Shown here in pieces: positions 16,946-25,575 of a stretch of DNA of 64,000 nt; the stretch's first letter is position 1; each line of letters begins with the position of its first letter. Both the position numbers and the translations under genes were made by a program. The stretch comes from Pedobacter sp. Hv1 (GTDB taxonomy: Bacteria; Bacteroidota; Bacteroidia; Sphingobacteriales; Sphingobacteriaceae), in NCBI RefSeq assembly GCF_001412215.1, contig NZ_LLWP01000011.1, positions 97,900 to 161,899 of the forward strand. The letters are read 5' to 3'. The notes beneath the pieces were generated by a model that made no database searches, was not told the origin of the DNA, and saw only the letters and a list, made by a program, of their open reading frames with translations.

Positions 16946-17602
16946 TTACCAAGCCTGATCACCTACCAATGGTACAAATCTGAAGGTATCTAGTTCAATT
17001 TTATCGTAATCGTTTTCGTTGACACGGATGACTGTAATCATTTTTTGAGATTTCTCGTCCCCTACCGGAATTACTAAAATCCCTCCAATTTTAAGTTGCT
17101 TCAATAAAATCTCTGGAACAAATGGTGCACCTGCTGTTACAATAATTTTTGCATAAGGTGCGTGTTCTTCAATCCCCTTAGAACCATCACCCAAGAAGAA
17201 ATTAGCCTTATAACCCATCCCTGGCAGTACTTTTAGGGTATGGTTGTAGATATTTGGCTGACGTTCTATGGTGTAAACTTTAGCCCCCAACTCCATTAAA
17301 ATACAAGTCTGGTAACCTGAGCCCGTTCCAATTTCTAGCACTTTATCTCCTTTTTGAATATGTAAGAGTTCGGTTTGATAAGCTACAGTGTAAGGTTGAG
17401 AAATGGTTTGGCCATCGCCTATCGGGAAAGCAATATCTTTATAGGCCTGGTTCCAAAAAGTTTCATCGAAAAAGAAATGACGGGGCACTTTGCCGATTGC
17501 TTTTAAAACTCCCTCGTCTGCAATTCCTCTTTCTCTAAGCAATTCAACCAACTTTTTTCTCGCACCCTTTTCTCTGTAATTATCTATAAACTTATATGCC
17601 AT
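16946..17602 (-). CDS. pcm: Protein-L-isoaspartate O-methyltransferase
   Basis: About 218 residues starting at MAYKFIDNYREKG (an upstream ATG would add three residues). It is a SAM-dependent enzyme that repairs isoaspartyl residues in damaged proteins. Motif I is VLEIGTGSGYQTCIL. The PCMT-specific region (VPRHFFFDETFW, AFPIGDGQTISQPYTVA) and a later motif (KIIVTAGAPFVPEILLKQL) are complete. There is no signal peptide. It lies downstream of priA in the same direction, with about 190 bases of filler between them. Confidence 0.94.
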   Translation of the reverse strand: MAYKFIDNYREKGARKKLVELLRERGIADEGVLKAIGKVPRHFFFDETFWNQAYKDIAFPIGDGQTISQPYTVAYQTELLHIQKGDKVLEIGTGSGYQTCILMELGAKVYTIERQPNIYNHTLKVLPGMGYKANFFLGDGSKGIEEHAPYAKIIVTAGAPFVPEILLKQLKIGGILVIPVGDEKSQKMITVIRVNENDYDKIELDTFRFVPLVGDQAW

Positions 17603-17789
17603 TCTAGTCAAAAATAGCGTTTTAAACGCTTATTTTAGCAAATAATTATGAGTTTATATTGGGGTTAACGATAACCTCCACGAAATCAATCTAAAAAGTT
17701 AAAGACAAAAGATCAAGTGTAAAGGAGCATTGATTGTGACTAAGCACTCAGTCTTGATACGTGATACTTTGTACTTTATACTTCATACC

Positions 17790-20267
17790 CTAATAAGGAT
17801 CCACATCAATTTGCGTAATTACACTCTTAAAGTCTTTTTGTGCGTTAAAATCTTTAATGGTTTCTTTTAATACTGCTTTTACCTTTTGAATTGCAGCATT
17901 TTTTTCTGTTTTAATAATGATTTGTTTGATGTAGTAATTTCTTATCCTAGCTACCAGTGGTTGTTCTGGTCCTAAAATCCGATTGCCCAATTGCGATTTC
18001 AAGGCATTGGCCAAGGTTTGTGCGGCAACATTGAGCACATTGGCATCCTTATGTTTAACGTTGATAAAGATTAAACGTGTAAAAGGTGGGTAATTGAACT
18101 GCTTGCGTTCGGCCATTTCATCCTGATACATTTCTAAGTAATTATTCGCCATCACTTGTTTGATAATCCGATGCGAATCGTCATAAGCTTGAATACAAAC
18201 TTTGCCCTGTTTATCTCTCCTACCAGCTCTTCCGGCTACCTGGGCCAACAATTGGTAACTTCTTTCAAAAGCCCTAAAATCGGGATAGTTCAATAAGGTA
18301 TCGGCATTGATTACCCCAATAAGACTTACATTGTCAAAATCCAAACCTTTGGCCACCATCTGCGTACCAATTAAAATCTGCGTTTTTTTATCCTGAAAAT
18401 CAGAGATGATCTGTTGCATCCCATTTTTGGTTCTGGTACTGTCTAAATCCAGTCGGGCTATTTTAACATCTGGAAAGATCAAACTTAGCTCTTCTTCTAT
18501 CCGTTCTGTTCCAAAACCTTTTTGCTCAATGTGTACCGAGCCACAGGCCGGGCAGGTATTGATGCTATTTTGGTGGTAGCCACAATAATGGCAATGGAGT
18601 TTACCACTGGTTTTATGAAAAGTTAAACTGACATCGCAATTGACACATTTCGGGGCATAACCACAAGTTGCACAAATTAAGATGGTAGCATAACCCCTCC
18701 TATTTTGAAATAAGATGATCTGTTCTTTATTCTCCAATGCAGTTGACATATCATCTATCAATACACTGGTAAAATAAGATGTCATTTTTTTACGCTTGGT
18801 TTCTTCTGCAATACTCACCACTTCTTGCAAAGGCAATTGAACTCCACCAAATCTTTCGTTCAATACCACTAAGCCATATTTATCCGTTTCGGCATTATGG
18901 TAACTCTCTATTGATGGGGTTGCCGAACCTAAAACAACTTTGGTTTGATGCAGGTGTCCAAGAAAAACTGCAGCGTCTCTGGCTTGGTACCTAGGCGCTG
19001 GCTCATGCTGTTTATATGATGATTCATGTTCTTCATCAACAACAATCAGTTTGAGGTCTTTAAATGGCAGAAATACAGCAGAGCGTGCACCAAGCACCAC
19101 TTGATAAGAACCATTCAATACCTTATTCCAGATCTCTACTCTTTCATTGTCGTTAAATTTAGAGTGATAGACTCCAATTTTATCTCCAAAATAACGTTTA
19201 ATCCGTTCTACAATCTGGGTAGTTAAAGCAATTTCCGGCAATAGAAACAGAACCTGTCCGCCATGGCTAATTGCTTTTTCTATCAATTTAATATACAGTT
19301 GCGTTTTACCCGATGCGGTAATGCCATGCAACAACACTACATCTTTGGTAGCAAACTGAGTTTCTATTTCATTAAAGGCTTTTTGTTGTGCTGTACTCAA
19401 TTCAAAGTTAACCTCAAACTCGTCATCACCAGTATTTAAACGACTTACCTGCCTTTTCTCAACCCTAAAAATCTCTTTATCAATTAAAGCTTTTAAAGCG
19501 CCTTGTCCACTTCCACTTTCTTCGAGCAGTTGTTGTTTTGGAATAGTACTTTCAATTTTACTCAATTTGAGATAAGCCAGCAAGGCATCCAATTGTTTGG
19601 GCGCTTTTTCTAAAATTTCAAAAAGCTGTTTTAAATTCTGCTCTTCTCTATAAAAAGGATTGAGCGTAATAAATGATTTGAGTAGTGGTTTATATTTTTC
19701 AATTACTTCTTCGGCAACATAGATTACTTCTTTTGCTATTAACGAATTAATGATGGGATAAACAGTTTTTTGCCCCAGAAGCTCAACCACATCATCAATA
19801 CTGATGCGTTGTTGTTTATGTAGCACCGAAACAATTAGACTCTCTTTTTCTGTTAATTCTAATTCTTCGGGTAATTCATCTCTCAGCACTAGAATGGTTT
19901 CGCTGGCCAATTTTAAACCGGTAGGCAAAGCTGCAGCCATTACCTCGCCTTCATTGCACAAATAATAAGAAGTAATCCAATCCCAAAATTCAAATTGTTT
20001 TGGGGTAATTACAGGCCATTCGTCAACAACATCTATGATATATTTTGCCTGATAAAATTCTGGGGGTTGATCTCCAATACTTTTTACTAGGGCAGTATAT
20101 ATTTTGTGTTTGCCAAACTGAACCACCACACGTTTACCTACAGCTACCCTATCATTCAGTTCAAATGGAACCCGGTAAGTATAATTGATGGCTAATGACA
20201 AAGGCAAGATCACTTCTACAAAAAGTGTTTCCCGCTCAGAAAAATCTATGGGGCTTGCAAACTGCAT
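17790..20267 (-). CDS. priA: Primosomal protein N' (replication restart helicase PriA)
   Basis: An 825-residue DNA helicase that rebuilds replication forks. The N-terminal 3'-DNA-binding domain is at about residues 10-110. Walker A is GITASGKTQLY and the helicase box II is VVDEEHESSYKQ. The zinc-binding region has paired cysteines (CATCGYAPKCVNC, CHYCGYH, CPACGS). Helicase motifs V-VI are GTQMVAKGLDF and QVAGRAGRRDKQG. Its start codon overlaps the stop of the DUF423 gene (TAATG on the minus strand), so the two are translationally coupled. Confidence 0.96.
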   Translation of the reverse strand: MQFASPIDFSERETLFVEVILPLSLAINYTYRVPFELNDRVAVGKRVVVQFGKHKIYTALVKSIGDQPPEFYQAKYIIDVVDEWPVITPKQFEFWDWITSYYLCNEGEVMAAALPTGLKLASETILVLRDELPEELELTEKESLIVSVLHKQQRISIDDVVELLGQKTVYPIINSLIAKEVIYVAEEVIEKYKPLLKSFITLNPFYREEQNLKQLFEILEKAPKQLDALLAYLKLSKIESTIPKQQLLEESGSGQGALKALIDKEIFRVEKRQVSRLNTGDDEFEVNFELSTAQQKAFNEIETQFATKDVVLLHGITASGKTQLYIKLIEKAISHGGQVLFLLPEIALTTQIVERIKRYFGDKIGVYHSKFNDNERVEIWNKVLNGSYQVVLGARSAVFLPFKDLKLIVVDEEHESSYKQHEPAPRYQARDAAVFLGHLHQTKVVLGSATPSIESYHNAETDKYGLVVLNERFGGVQLPLQEVVSIAEETKRKKMTSYFTSVLIDDMSTALENKEQIILFQNRRGYATILICATCGYAPKCVNCDVSLTFHKTSGKLHCHYCGYHQNSINTCPACGSVHIEQKGFGTERIEEELSLIFPDVKIARLDLDSTRTKNGMQQIISDFQDKKTQILIGTQMVAKGLDFDNVSLIGVINADTLLNYPDFRAFERSYQLLAQVAGRAGRRDKQGKVCIQAYDDSHRIIKQVMANNYLEMYQDEMAERKQFNYPPFTRLIFINVKHKDANVLNVAAQTLANALKSQLGNRILGPEQPLVARIRNYYIKQIIIKTEKNAAIQKVKAVLKETIKDFNAQKDFKSVITQIDVDPY

Positions 20268-20650
20268 TATTTATCTTTTAGCGCTGCCAAAAACAGACTG
20301 ATCCACCCTAAAATAAAGCACAATCCACCAAGTGGTGTAATTGGTCCAATAAATTGTACCGATAAATGATAGGCATCTTTTAAGGCCAAAATGTACAACG
20401 AACCAGAGAAAAGTACAATACCAAGTGTAAAAAACACGAAGGCAAAACCGATCAATTTATTTTTATACCGGGCAAAAGTAGAGAGATATAATAACGCAAA
20501 AACATGATAGAATTGATACTCCACCCCTTTTTGCCAAATTTCTAGAGATGATGAACTGATTAATGTTTTTAAACTGTGTGCACCAAATGCACCTAAAACT
20601 ACTGCCAAAGCTCCAAAAAGAGCAGCAGTAAGGATAATACGTTTGTTCAT
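20267..20650 (-). CDS. DUF423 family small membrane protein
   Basis: A 127-residue protein with four predicted membrane helices and the family motif VLGAFGAHSLK after the first helix, then WQKGVEYQFYHVFAL and ITPLGGLCFILGW. The family is found across bacteria and lacks a known function. It shares a TAATG stop/start junction with priA, which suggests a stable operon rather than a functional tie. Confidence 0.9.
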   Translation of the reverse strand: MNKRIILTAALFGALAVVLGAFGAHSLKTLISSSSLEIWQKGVEYQFYHVFALLYLSTFARYKNKLIGFAFVFFTLGIVLFSGSLYILALKDAYHLSVQFIGPITPLGGLCFILGWISLFLAALKDK

Positions 20651-20721
20651 GAATTAACGACTTTATACAAGTGCTAAATTAAGAAAATGCCCTTATAATC
20701 TCTGTAATCCCAAAATTAAAT

Positions 20722-20729
20722 TAAATTTG
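20722..20729 (+). promoter_or_regulatory. -7 promoter element for the 531-residue gene
   Basis: TAAATTTG fits TAnnTTTG and lies 12 bases upstream of the ATG at 20742. The leader would be almost absent. Confidence 0.5.
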
Positions 20730-20741
20730 TAGGTAATAGCC

Positions 20742-22337
20742 ATGAAAAGAATATATATCACATTAGGAATATTACTGACAGGAGTGATTGCAATGGCTTA
20801 CTTGTATTTTTCTAACTTAAATACAGAAACAAATGCAAATGATTTATCGCTAAATACAGTAGCTTCAAATTCTGGAATCATTTTCAGTTTTGAAAACGAC
20901 AAAAGCTTTTATGAAATTTTAAGTGGTCAAGATTTATTTCAGCACATTTTAGGTGAAACTAAGTCTAAGCAGTTTGCTGCACTAAGAGATCATTTAATGA
21001 GTCAACAAGAAATTGTAAATGCCTTAAATGGTCAAAAAATTTATATTGGCCTCATTCCAGGGTCAGAAAATACAATTGATTTTTTAATCGGCACCCAACT
21101 CAATTCGAATACCAATTCTCAAAAATTATTCAACAGTTTAAACACCGGTCAAACCAAGGTCAATAAGGTGGGCGAAATCTATCAACTCACTTTTACAGAT
21201 AGCACAAAATGTTTTATAGGCATTAAAAATACAATGATTGTATTGTCAAATATACTTTTACCTATCCAGAATGCCTTAAAGGCCCAAAAGACCGAAAAAC
21301 AGGATTTCGTTAACTACATTAAGAACAATAGCCGTTTCAACAAAAATACTTTGGCCAGTCTTTATCTTGATTTTAACCAAATGCCTTTATTTCTCAAAAG
21401 CATTTTGAACAGCAACCTTAATGGCGAGTTGAGTATATTTAACAAACAAAATACTTATGCAGCCCTAAGTTATAACTTTAGCAAGGAGAAGCTCTTATTT
21501 AATGGCAACACACAGGTTAATGATGAGCACAATTATTATAAACTATTTGATCATATTTCTGAGCAAAAAATAACCATCAACACTATTCTGCCTCAAAAAA
21601 CTGCCAATTACACTATTTATGCCATTTCTGACTATGACAACTGGCATAAAAATTTATTGGAGCTGATGACAAAAAATAAAGAAATAGATAAGGTCAATCA
21701 AACCATCGCTACCATCAATCAAAAATATAGAATTGACCTAGACCAGATTCTTCCAAAATATTTTAAAAATGAACTGGTTACTTTTCAATTGAGTAGTGGT
21801 GAAAAATTTGCAGCAATTGCATTGAGCAACGGAGAAAAGGTAGCACAGTTATTAATGGATCTAAGTGGTAATTATGCCCCAGAAATTAAGGTATTTAAAG
21901 AAGCAGGAATTGCCTATGCTTATTTTGGAGAACCATTTAAAAAATTTGAAAGACCTTTTTATGCTGTGGTTAACAATTATCTGGTAATGGCCAATAATGC
22001 CAGCAGTATCCAAGTATTTTTAAATAGTTATGAAAATAATTCGCTATTAATTAGCGATGAAGATTATCAAGATTTCAGCAATCAGCTTTCTTCATCTGCT
22101 ACCATTTCATTCTATGTCAACCATAAAAATTCGAACGATATTTTTGGCAGAAACCTCAAACAACCTTATTTCAAACAGTACCAAGCTAAAGCTGGTTTTA
22201 AATCTTTTGATGCCTTTTCTTATCAACTTTCTGGAGATAAAGGGAAATTCTTAAGCAATGTATTATTGTATAAAAAACTAGAGAAAATAACTCCCAAAGA
22301 TACTTTGTCAGTTCAAGCGATACCAATCAACAAGTAA
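20742..22337 (+). CDS. Large envelope-anchored protein of unknown function
   Basis: A 531-residue protein with one N-terminal membrane anchor or uncleaved signal (IYITLGILLTGVIAMAYLYF). The long periplasmic part contains two similar-looking halves, each with a GxKIYIG/AAI-type strand and a hydrophobic core, as in proteins classed as DUF3352-like. The resemblance to that class is from memory and weak. There are no cysteine pairs or catalytic motifs. It is monocistronic; a tandem repeat region begins just after its stop. Confidence 0.8.
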   Translation: MKRIYITLGILLTGVIAMAYLYFSNLNTETNANDLSLNTVASNSGIIFSFENDKSFYEILSGQDLFQHILGETKSKQFAALRDHLMSQQEIVNALNGQKIYIGLIPGSENTIDFLIGTQLNSNTNSQKLFNSLNTGQTKVNKVGEIYQLTFTDSTKCFIGIKNTMIVLSNILLPIQNALKAQKTEKQDFVNYIKNNSRFNKNTLASLYLDFNQMPLFLKSILNSNLNGELSIFNKQNTYAALSYNFSKEKLLFNGNTQVNDEHNYYKLFDHISEQKITINTILPQKTANYTIYAISDYDNWHKNLLELMTKNKEIDKVNQTIATINQKYRIDLDQILPKYFKNELVTFQLSSGEKFAAIALSNGEKVAQLLMDLSGNYAPEIKVFKEAGIAYAYFGEPFKKFERPFYAVVNNYLVMANNASSIQVFLNSYENNSLLISDEDYQDFSNQLSSSATISFYVNHKNSNDIFGRNLKQPYFKQYQAKAGFKSFDAFSYQLSGDKGKFLSNVLLYKKLEKITPKDTLSVQAIPINK

Positions 22338-22374
22338 GCACAAACAATTTGCTTTACTGAATTCTTACTAACAG
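22338..22374 (+). repeat. Diverged stub of a further repeat unit
   Basis: The sequence after the stop codon aligns loosely with the last 37 or so bases of the 292/294-bp unit (compare CTTTACTGAATTCTTACTAA here with CTTTCCCGAATCTCTTCTAG there). This suggests an older, decayed unit at the left edge. Confidence 0.45.
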
Positions 22375-22991
22375 CAAATCATATTTATAGAAATTTCAGA
22401 AAAACAGTGTCAGTAGTTCTTAGGTAGGCTAGCCCCGCTTTCCACTCCTGCCGAAGAAAATCGGCATCCGCTCCAATCAGGTTTATATCACAAAGCCACA
22501 GGTTCTTGGCATACTGCAGCCCTAAATAGTTGCACAGACCTGCATATACTAAACGGGATTGTAATGGAAATCCTTTTTGTTGCCAAGCACAAAAAGATTG
22601 GAATGTAAAGCCCGACTAACGTTAAAAAGCACACAACAACCTGCTTTCCCGAATCTCTTCTAGTCACAAATCATATTTATAGAAATTTCAGAAAAACAGT
22701 GTCAGTAGTTCTTAGGTAGGTCTAGCCCCGCTTTCCACTCCTGCCGAAGAAAAATCGGCATCCGCTCCAATCAGGTTTATATTACCAAGCAAGCAGTTCT
22801 TGGCATACTGCAGCCCTAAATAGTTGCACAGACCTGCATATACTAAACGGGATTGCAATGGAAATCCTTTTTGTTGCCAAGCACAAAAAGATTGGAATGT
22901 AAAGCCCGACTAACGTTAAAAAGCACACAACAACCTGCTTTCCCGAATCTCTTCTAGTCACAAATCATATTTATAGAAATTTCAGAAAAAC
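22375..22991 (+). repeat. Tandem duplication of a ~293-bp structured intergenic unit
   Basis: Unit 1 is 22375-22666 (292 bases), unit 2 is 22667-22960 (294 bases), and the first 31 bases recur at 22961-22991. The units differ by two single-base insertions, one T/C change and a short block near 22490/22785. Each unit has a hairpin GCCGA...TCGGC (22450-22466 in unit 1). It also has an 11-bp stem AATC-TTTTTGT/ACAAAAAGATT with one bulged C, around 22570-22600. No reading frame fits. The whole 22338-23039 gap has no gene. Function unknown; it looks like a dispersed intergenic element that duplicated locally. Confidence 0.9.
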
Positions 22992-23039
22992 TATATCAGC
23001 ACTTCTTTGGTCAGTAGATCAGATTTGTGTTTAGTACAA

Positions 23040-23729
23040 CTAATTGGTTTTACTTTTCGGGGTGGTAAATACAAAATCCTTTAGATAAAAAGGCTCAAAA
23101 TAGGCTACATCTTCAAAATTTTGGTTATCGAAAGCTTCTTTTGCCAAGCTGCTCATATTGGCAGCAGAGTTGAAGTTTAAATTGGAAAAATGTGCATTTT
23201 GATGGTCTAAAACAGGAATACATTTTTCGGCACCATCGCCAATAAAAGTGACATAATGTTGGTTCAGTTCTAAAATAAAACTTTTCTCGTCTACAATTTT
23301 AGCATTTACGGCTTCTATTTCTTGGAGTTTATTGGTATAAACCGCTGTAAAAACCTCCATTCGTCTGGCGTCAATCATAGGGCAAATCAATCCACCATAA
23401 TTTGGGTGTTGGAGTAAAAATCCATTGGCCATCATCTTCAAAGTTGGGATAGCAATAAAGGGCTTATCCAATGCAAAACACAATCCTTTAGCGGTAGACA
23501 CACCAATACGTAAACCTGTATATGAACCCGGACCTTTACTCACTGCAATGGCATCTAAATCTTTATACTTTAATCCAGCTGTTTGCATTACCTCTTCTAT
23601 AAACAATGTTAAACTAGAGGCATGGATATTTTGTGCTGCTTGCTCTTTTAATGCAATTGTTTCTCCGTTGATAGCCAGAGCAACTGAGCAAACTGGTGTA
23701 GCTGTTTCAATTTGTAGGATAGTAGCCAT
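23040..23729 (-). CDS. tsaB: tRNA t6A synthesis protein TsaB
   Basis: A 229-residue, ASKHA-fold protein that partners TsaD and TsaE in making N6-threonylcarbamoyladenosine at A37 of tRNAs reading ANN codons. Hallmarks are ILQIETATPVCSVALA at the start, AVSKGPGSYTGLRIG near residue 65, and CPMIDARRMEVFTAVY near 110. It is full length. It follows yidD in the same direction with a 60-base gap. Confidence 0.95.
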   Translation of the reverse strand: MATILQIETATPVCSVALAINGETIALKEQAAQNIHASSLTLFIEEVMQTAGLKYKDLDAIAVSKGPGSYTGLRIGVSTAKGLCFALDKPFIAIPTLKMMANGFLLQHPNYGGLICPMIDARRMEVFTAVYTNKLQEIEAVNAKIVDEKSFILELNQHYVTFIGDGAEKCIPVLDHQNAHFSNLNFNSAANMSSLAKEAFDNQNFEDVAYFEPFYLKDFVFTTPKSKTN

Positions 23730-23789
23730 TGTTAAAATTAAAAAGTTAAAGTTAAAAGTTTAACGCAAAAAATTCTCCATCTTAAAATT

Positions 23790-24020
23790 TTAAGGTACGG
23801 GATCGTGCCCATGTTTACCCCAAGGATGACAACTTCCAATTCGCTTTAAGGTTAACCACCCGCCTTTAAATGGACCATGTTTTTTAATCGCTTCTACACC
23901 ATATTGCGAACAAGTAGGTGTAAACCTGCAATTGGCACCCAATAAAGGAGATAAAAATAGTTGGTATAACTTGATAATACCCAAAAACAACCAAGAGAAG
24001 AAAAGTTTAATTATTTTCAT
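23790..24020 (-). CDS. yidD: Membrane protein insertion efficiency factor YidD
   Basis: A 76-residue protein with an amphipathic N-terminus and the family core LSPLLGANCRFTPTCSQYGVEAI followed by GSCHPWGKHGHDPVP (the core runs over positions 26-48; three cysteines). It assists YidC-dependent insertion of membrane proteins. It overlaps rnpA by 14 bases, the standard rpmH-rnpA-yidD order. Confidence 0.95.
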   Translation of the reverse strand: MKIIKLFFSWLFLGIIKLYQLFLSPLLGANCRFTPTCSQYGVEAIKKHGPFKGGWLTLKRIGSCHPWGKHGHDPVP

Positions 24021-24450
24021 TGCTAGGTTGAGGATTTAATGTGATTGGATCTACAATATTAGCAGTATCAGCAGAAATTTGTTGAATAAGCTTTTTAAGG
24101 CCCTGTGTCAATTTCTTTTCAAAGAAACCATAATCGTACTTTTCTTTACCAATATATTGTAAGGATAAGAGCAATAGATCTTCTTGCTTGCTTAAAAAAG
24201 AATAGAGTTGAAGTTCTTTTTGTACTCGATAAACCTCACGTGTTCGTCTTTTGATCAAATTACGATCGACTGCACGTTTGTAACGCTTTTTGGCAACGTT
24301 AATTACTACTTGCGCAGGGTATTGATGAGGTTCAGCTACAAAAAAATAGGTAATCCGAAAGGGATATAACAAAAAAGAAGAACCGTTTTTAAATAGCAAG
24401 TCTAATGACTTTTTGCTACATAACCGTTCTTCTTTGTTAAATTTGTTCAT
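24007..24450 (-). CDS. rnpA: Ribonuclease P protein component
   Basis: About 147 residues from MNKFNKEERLCSKKSLDLL; the longer frame from 24492 adds 14 residues without family resemblance. It is the protein subunit of RNase P, needed to trim tRNA 5' ends. The RNR signature is VAKKRYKRAVDRNLIKRR, followed by TREVYR. The C-terminal tail is longer than in Escherichia coli. It follows rpmH by about 60 bases and overlaps yidD by 14 bases. Confidence 0.94.
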   Translation of the reverse strand: MNKFNKEERLCSKKSLDLLFKNGSSFLLYPFRITYFFVAEPHQYPAQVVINVAKKRYKRAVDRNLIKRRTREVYRVQKELQLYSFLSKQEDLLLLSLQYIGKEKYDYGFFEKKLTQGLKKLIQQISADTANIVDPITLNPQPSNENN

Positions 24451-24512
24451 GTTTTTGATTGCAATTGTGCAGCATTTACTGACTGCTAACACCTAAAAGG
24501 TGGCAATCAAAA

Positions 24513-24671
24513 TTATGCTTTATGACGACGCTCGTCAGAAACTGATAATCTTTTTCTTCCTTTTGCACGGCGAGAAGCTAATACTCTTCTACCGTTTGCT
24601 GTAGCCATTCTTTCGCGGAAGCCATGCTTGTTTCTTCTCTTTCTTTGCGAAGGTTGGAATGTTCTTTTCAT
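24513..24671 (-). CDS. rpmH: 50S ribosomal protein L34
   Basis: A 52-residue basic protein, easily missed because of its size. It begins MKRTFQPSQRKRRNKHGFR and continues with the L34 core ERMATANGRRVLASRRAKGR, ending SVSDERRHKA. It has full family length and lies immediately upstream of rnpA, as in most bacteria. Its promoter is recognisable upstream. No dnaA is present on the other side, so this is not the classic origin arrangement. Confidence 0.97.
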   Translation of the reverse strand: MKRTFQPSQRKRRNKHGFRERMATANGRRVLASRRAKGRKRLSVSDERRHKA

Positions 24672-24713
24672 AACTGTATAATATCTTAACTAGAGTTTTT
24701 TAAATAAGAGGTG

Positions 24714-24744
24714 CAAATATAACGTGATTTTTCTATAAATGCAA
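24714..24744 (-). promoter_or_regulatory. Promoter of rpmH-rnpA-yidD
   Basis: Minus strand: -7 element TATATTTG at 24721-24714 and TTG at 24744-24742, 20 bases apart. The leader to the rpmH ATG would be about 35 bases. Confidence 0.65.
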
Positions 24745-24840
24745 GTGTGATTTCTTTTTATTTTTCATAGAAATACAAATTTAGTATTTTCTATCCATTC
24801 TATGCCTCTTTTATAAGCCATAAAAATGTCGATTAAGGCA

Positions 24841-25575
24841 TTAAAGTCCCAATGCTGCTTTCAATTTCACATATCCTGTTTTGCTTACAGGCAGCCAAAT
24901 ACCAGATTTTAAAAGTACCACATAGCTCTCTTTTTCTTTCAACTCTATCTTGGTCACCTCTACCAAATTAATGATATAGGAACGGTGAATACGAATAAAC
25001 TGATTTGGATCGAGCGTTTGTTCGAAAAAGCTCATGGTTTTATTTTTATGGAAATTACCTTCGGTGGTACTCAATTTCACATAATCATCATCGGCTTCAA
25101 TGTAATGCAAGTCGGTAACTGGAATAATTTTAATTACTCCAGCATTTTTAACCACTATCCTATTGTTTTGTGCTGGCGATAAAGCGGCTGTTTCCAATAA
25201 TTCATTACTGGTTTCGCCCTTGGCCAATTTAGCTGGTAATTTTTGCATGGCTTGGTCAAACCGGTTTTTTTCTATGGGCTTCAACAAATAATCAACGGCA
25301 TTTACTTCAAATGCTTTAATTGCATATTCGTCAAAGGCTGTTGTAAAAATTACTGCGGGATGGTTTTCTACCAGTTCCAACATCTCAAAACCACTAATTT
25401 TTGGCATTTGGATATCCAGAAAAATAAAATCTGGTTGGTGTTGACCAATTGCTTTTAACCCTTCAAAACCATCTACACATTCAGCAACTATTTCTATATC
25501 AGGATACGATTTTAAATAATGTTTAACCACATCCCTAGCTAAGGCTTCATCATCAATTAGTATCGTTCTTATCAT
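24841..25575 (-). CDS. LytTR-type response regulator
   Basis: About 244 residues from MIRTILIDDEALARD; the open frame extends 39 codons further but that part is not receiver-like and would lie deep inside the kinase gene. The receiver domain holds D8, D9, the phospho-acceptor D54 (FIFLDIQMPK) and a late lysine (DYLLKPIEK). The LytTR DNA-binding domain covers about 140-240 (LHYIEADDDYVKLSTTEGN, RIHRSYIINL). Its start overlaps the kinase gene by 23 bases, so it is the second gene of the operon. Confidence 0.94.
   Translation of the reverse strand: MIRTILIDDEALARDVVKHYLKSYPDIEIVAECVDGFEGLKAIGQHQPDFIFLDIQMPKISGFEMLELVENHPAVIFTTAFDEYAIKAFEVNAVDYLLKPIEKNRFDQAMQKLPAKLAKGETSNELLETAALSPAQNNRIVVKNAGVIKIIPVTDLHYIEADDDYVKLSTTEGNFHKNKTMSFFEQTLDPNQFIRIHRSYIINLVEVTKIELKEKESYVVLLKSGIWLPVSKTGYVKLKAALGL

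Noticed and set aside
22375..22991. Integron attC array
   Set aside because: The repeat unit has TAACGTT near its end, but the R'-type (RYYYAAC) and R-type (GTTRRRY) core sites do not fit, and no integrase or cassette gene is present.
22375..22991. CRISPR array
   Set aside because: The unit is about 293 bases, repeated only twice, with no spacer pattern and no cas genes nearby.
24513..24671. Origin of replication near rpmH
   Set aside because: rpmH-rnpA-yidD is often near dnaA, but dnaA and clusters of DnaA boxes were not seen here; the other side holds a LytTR regulator.
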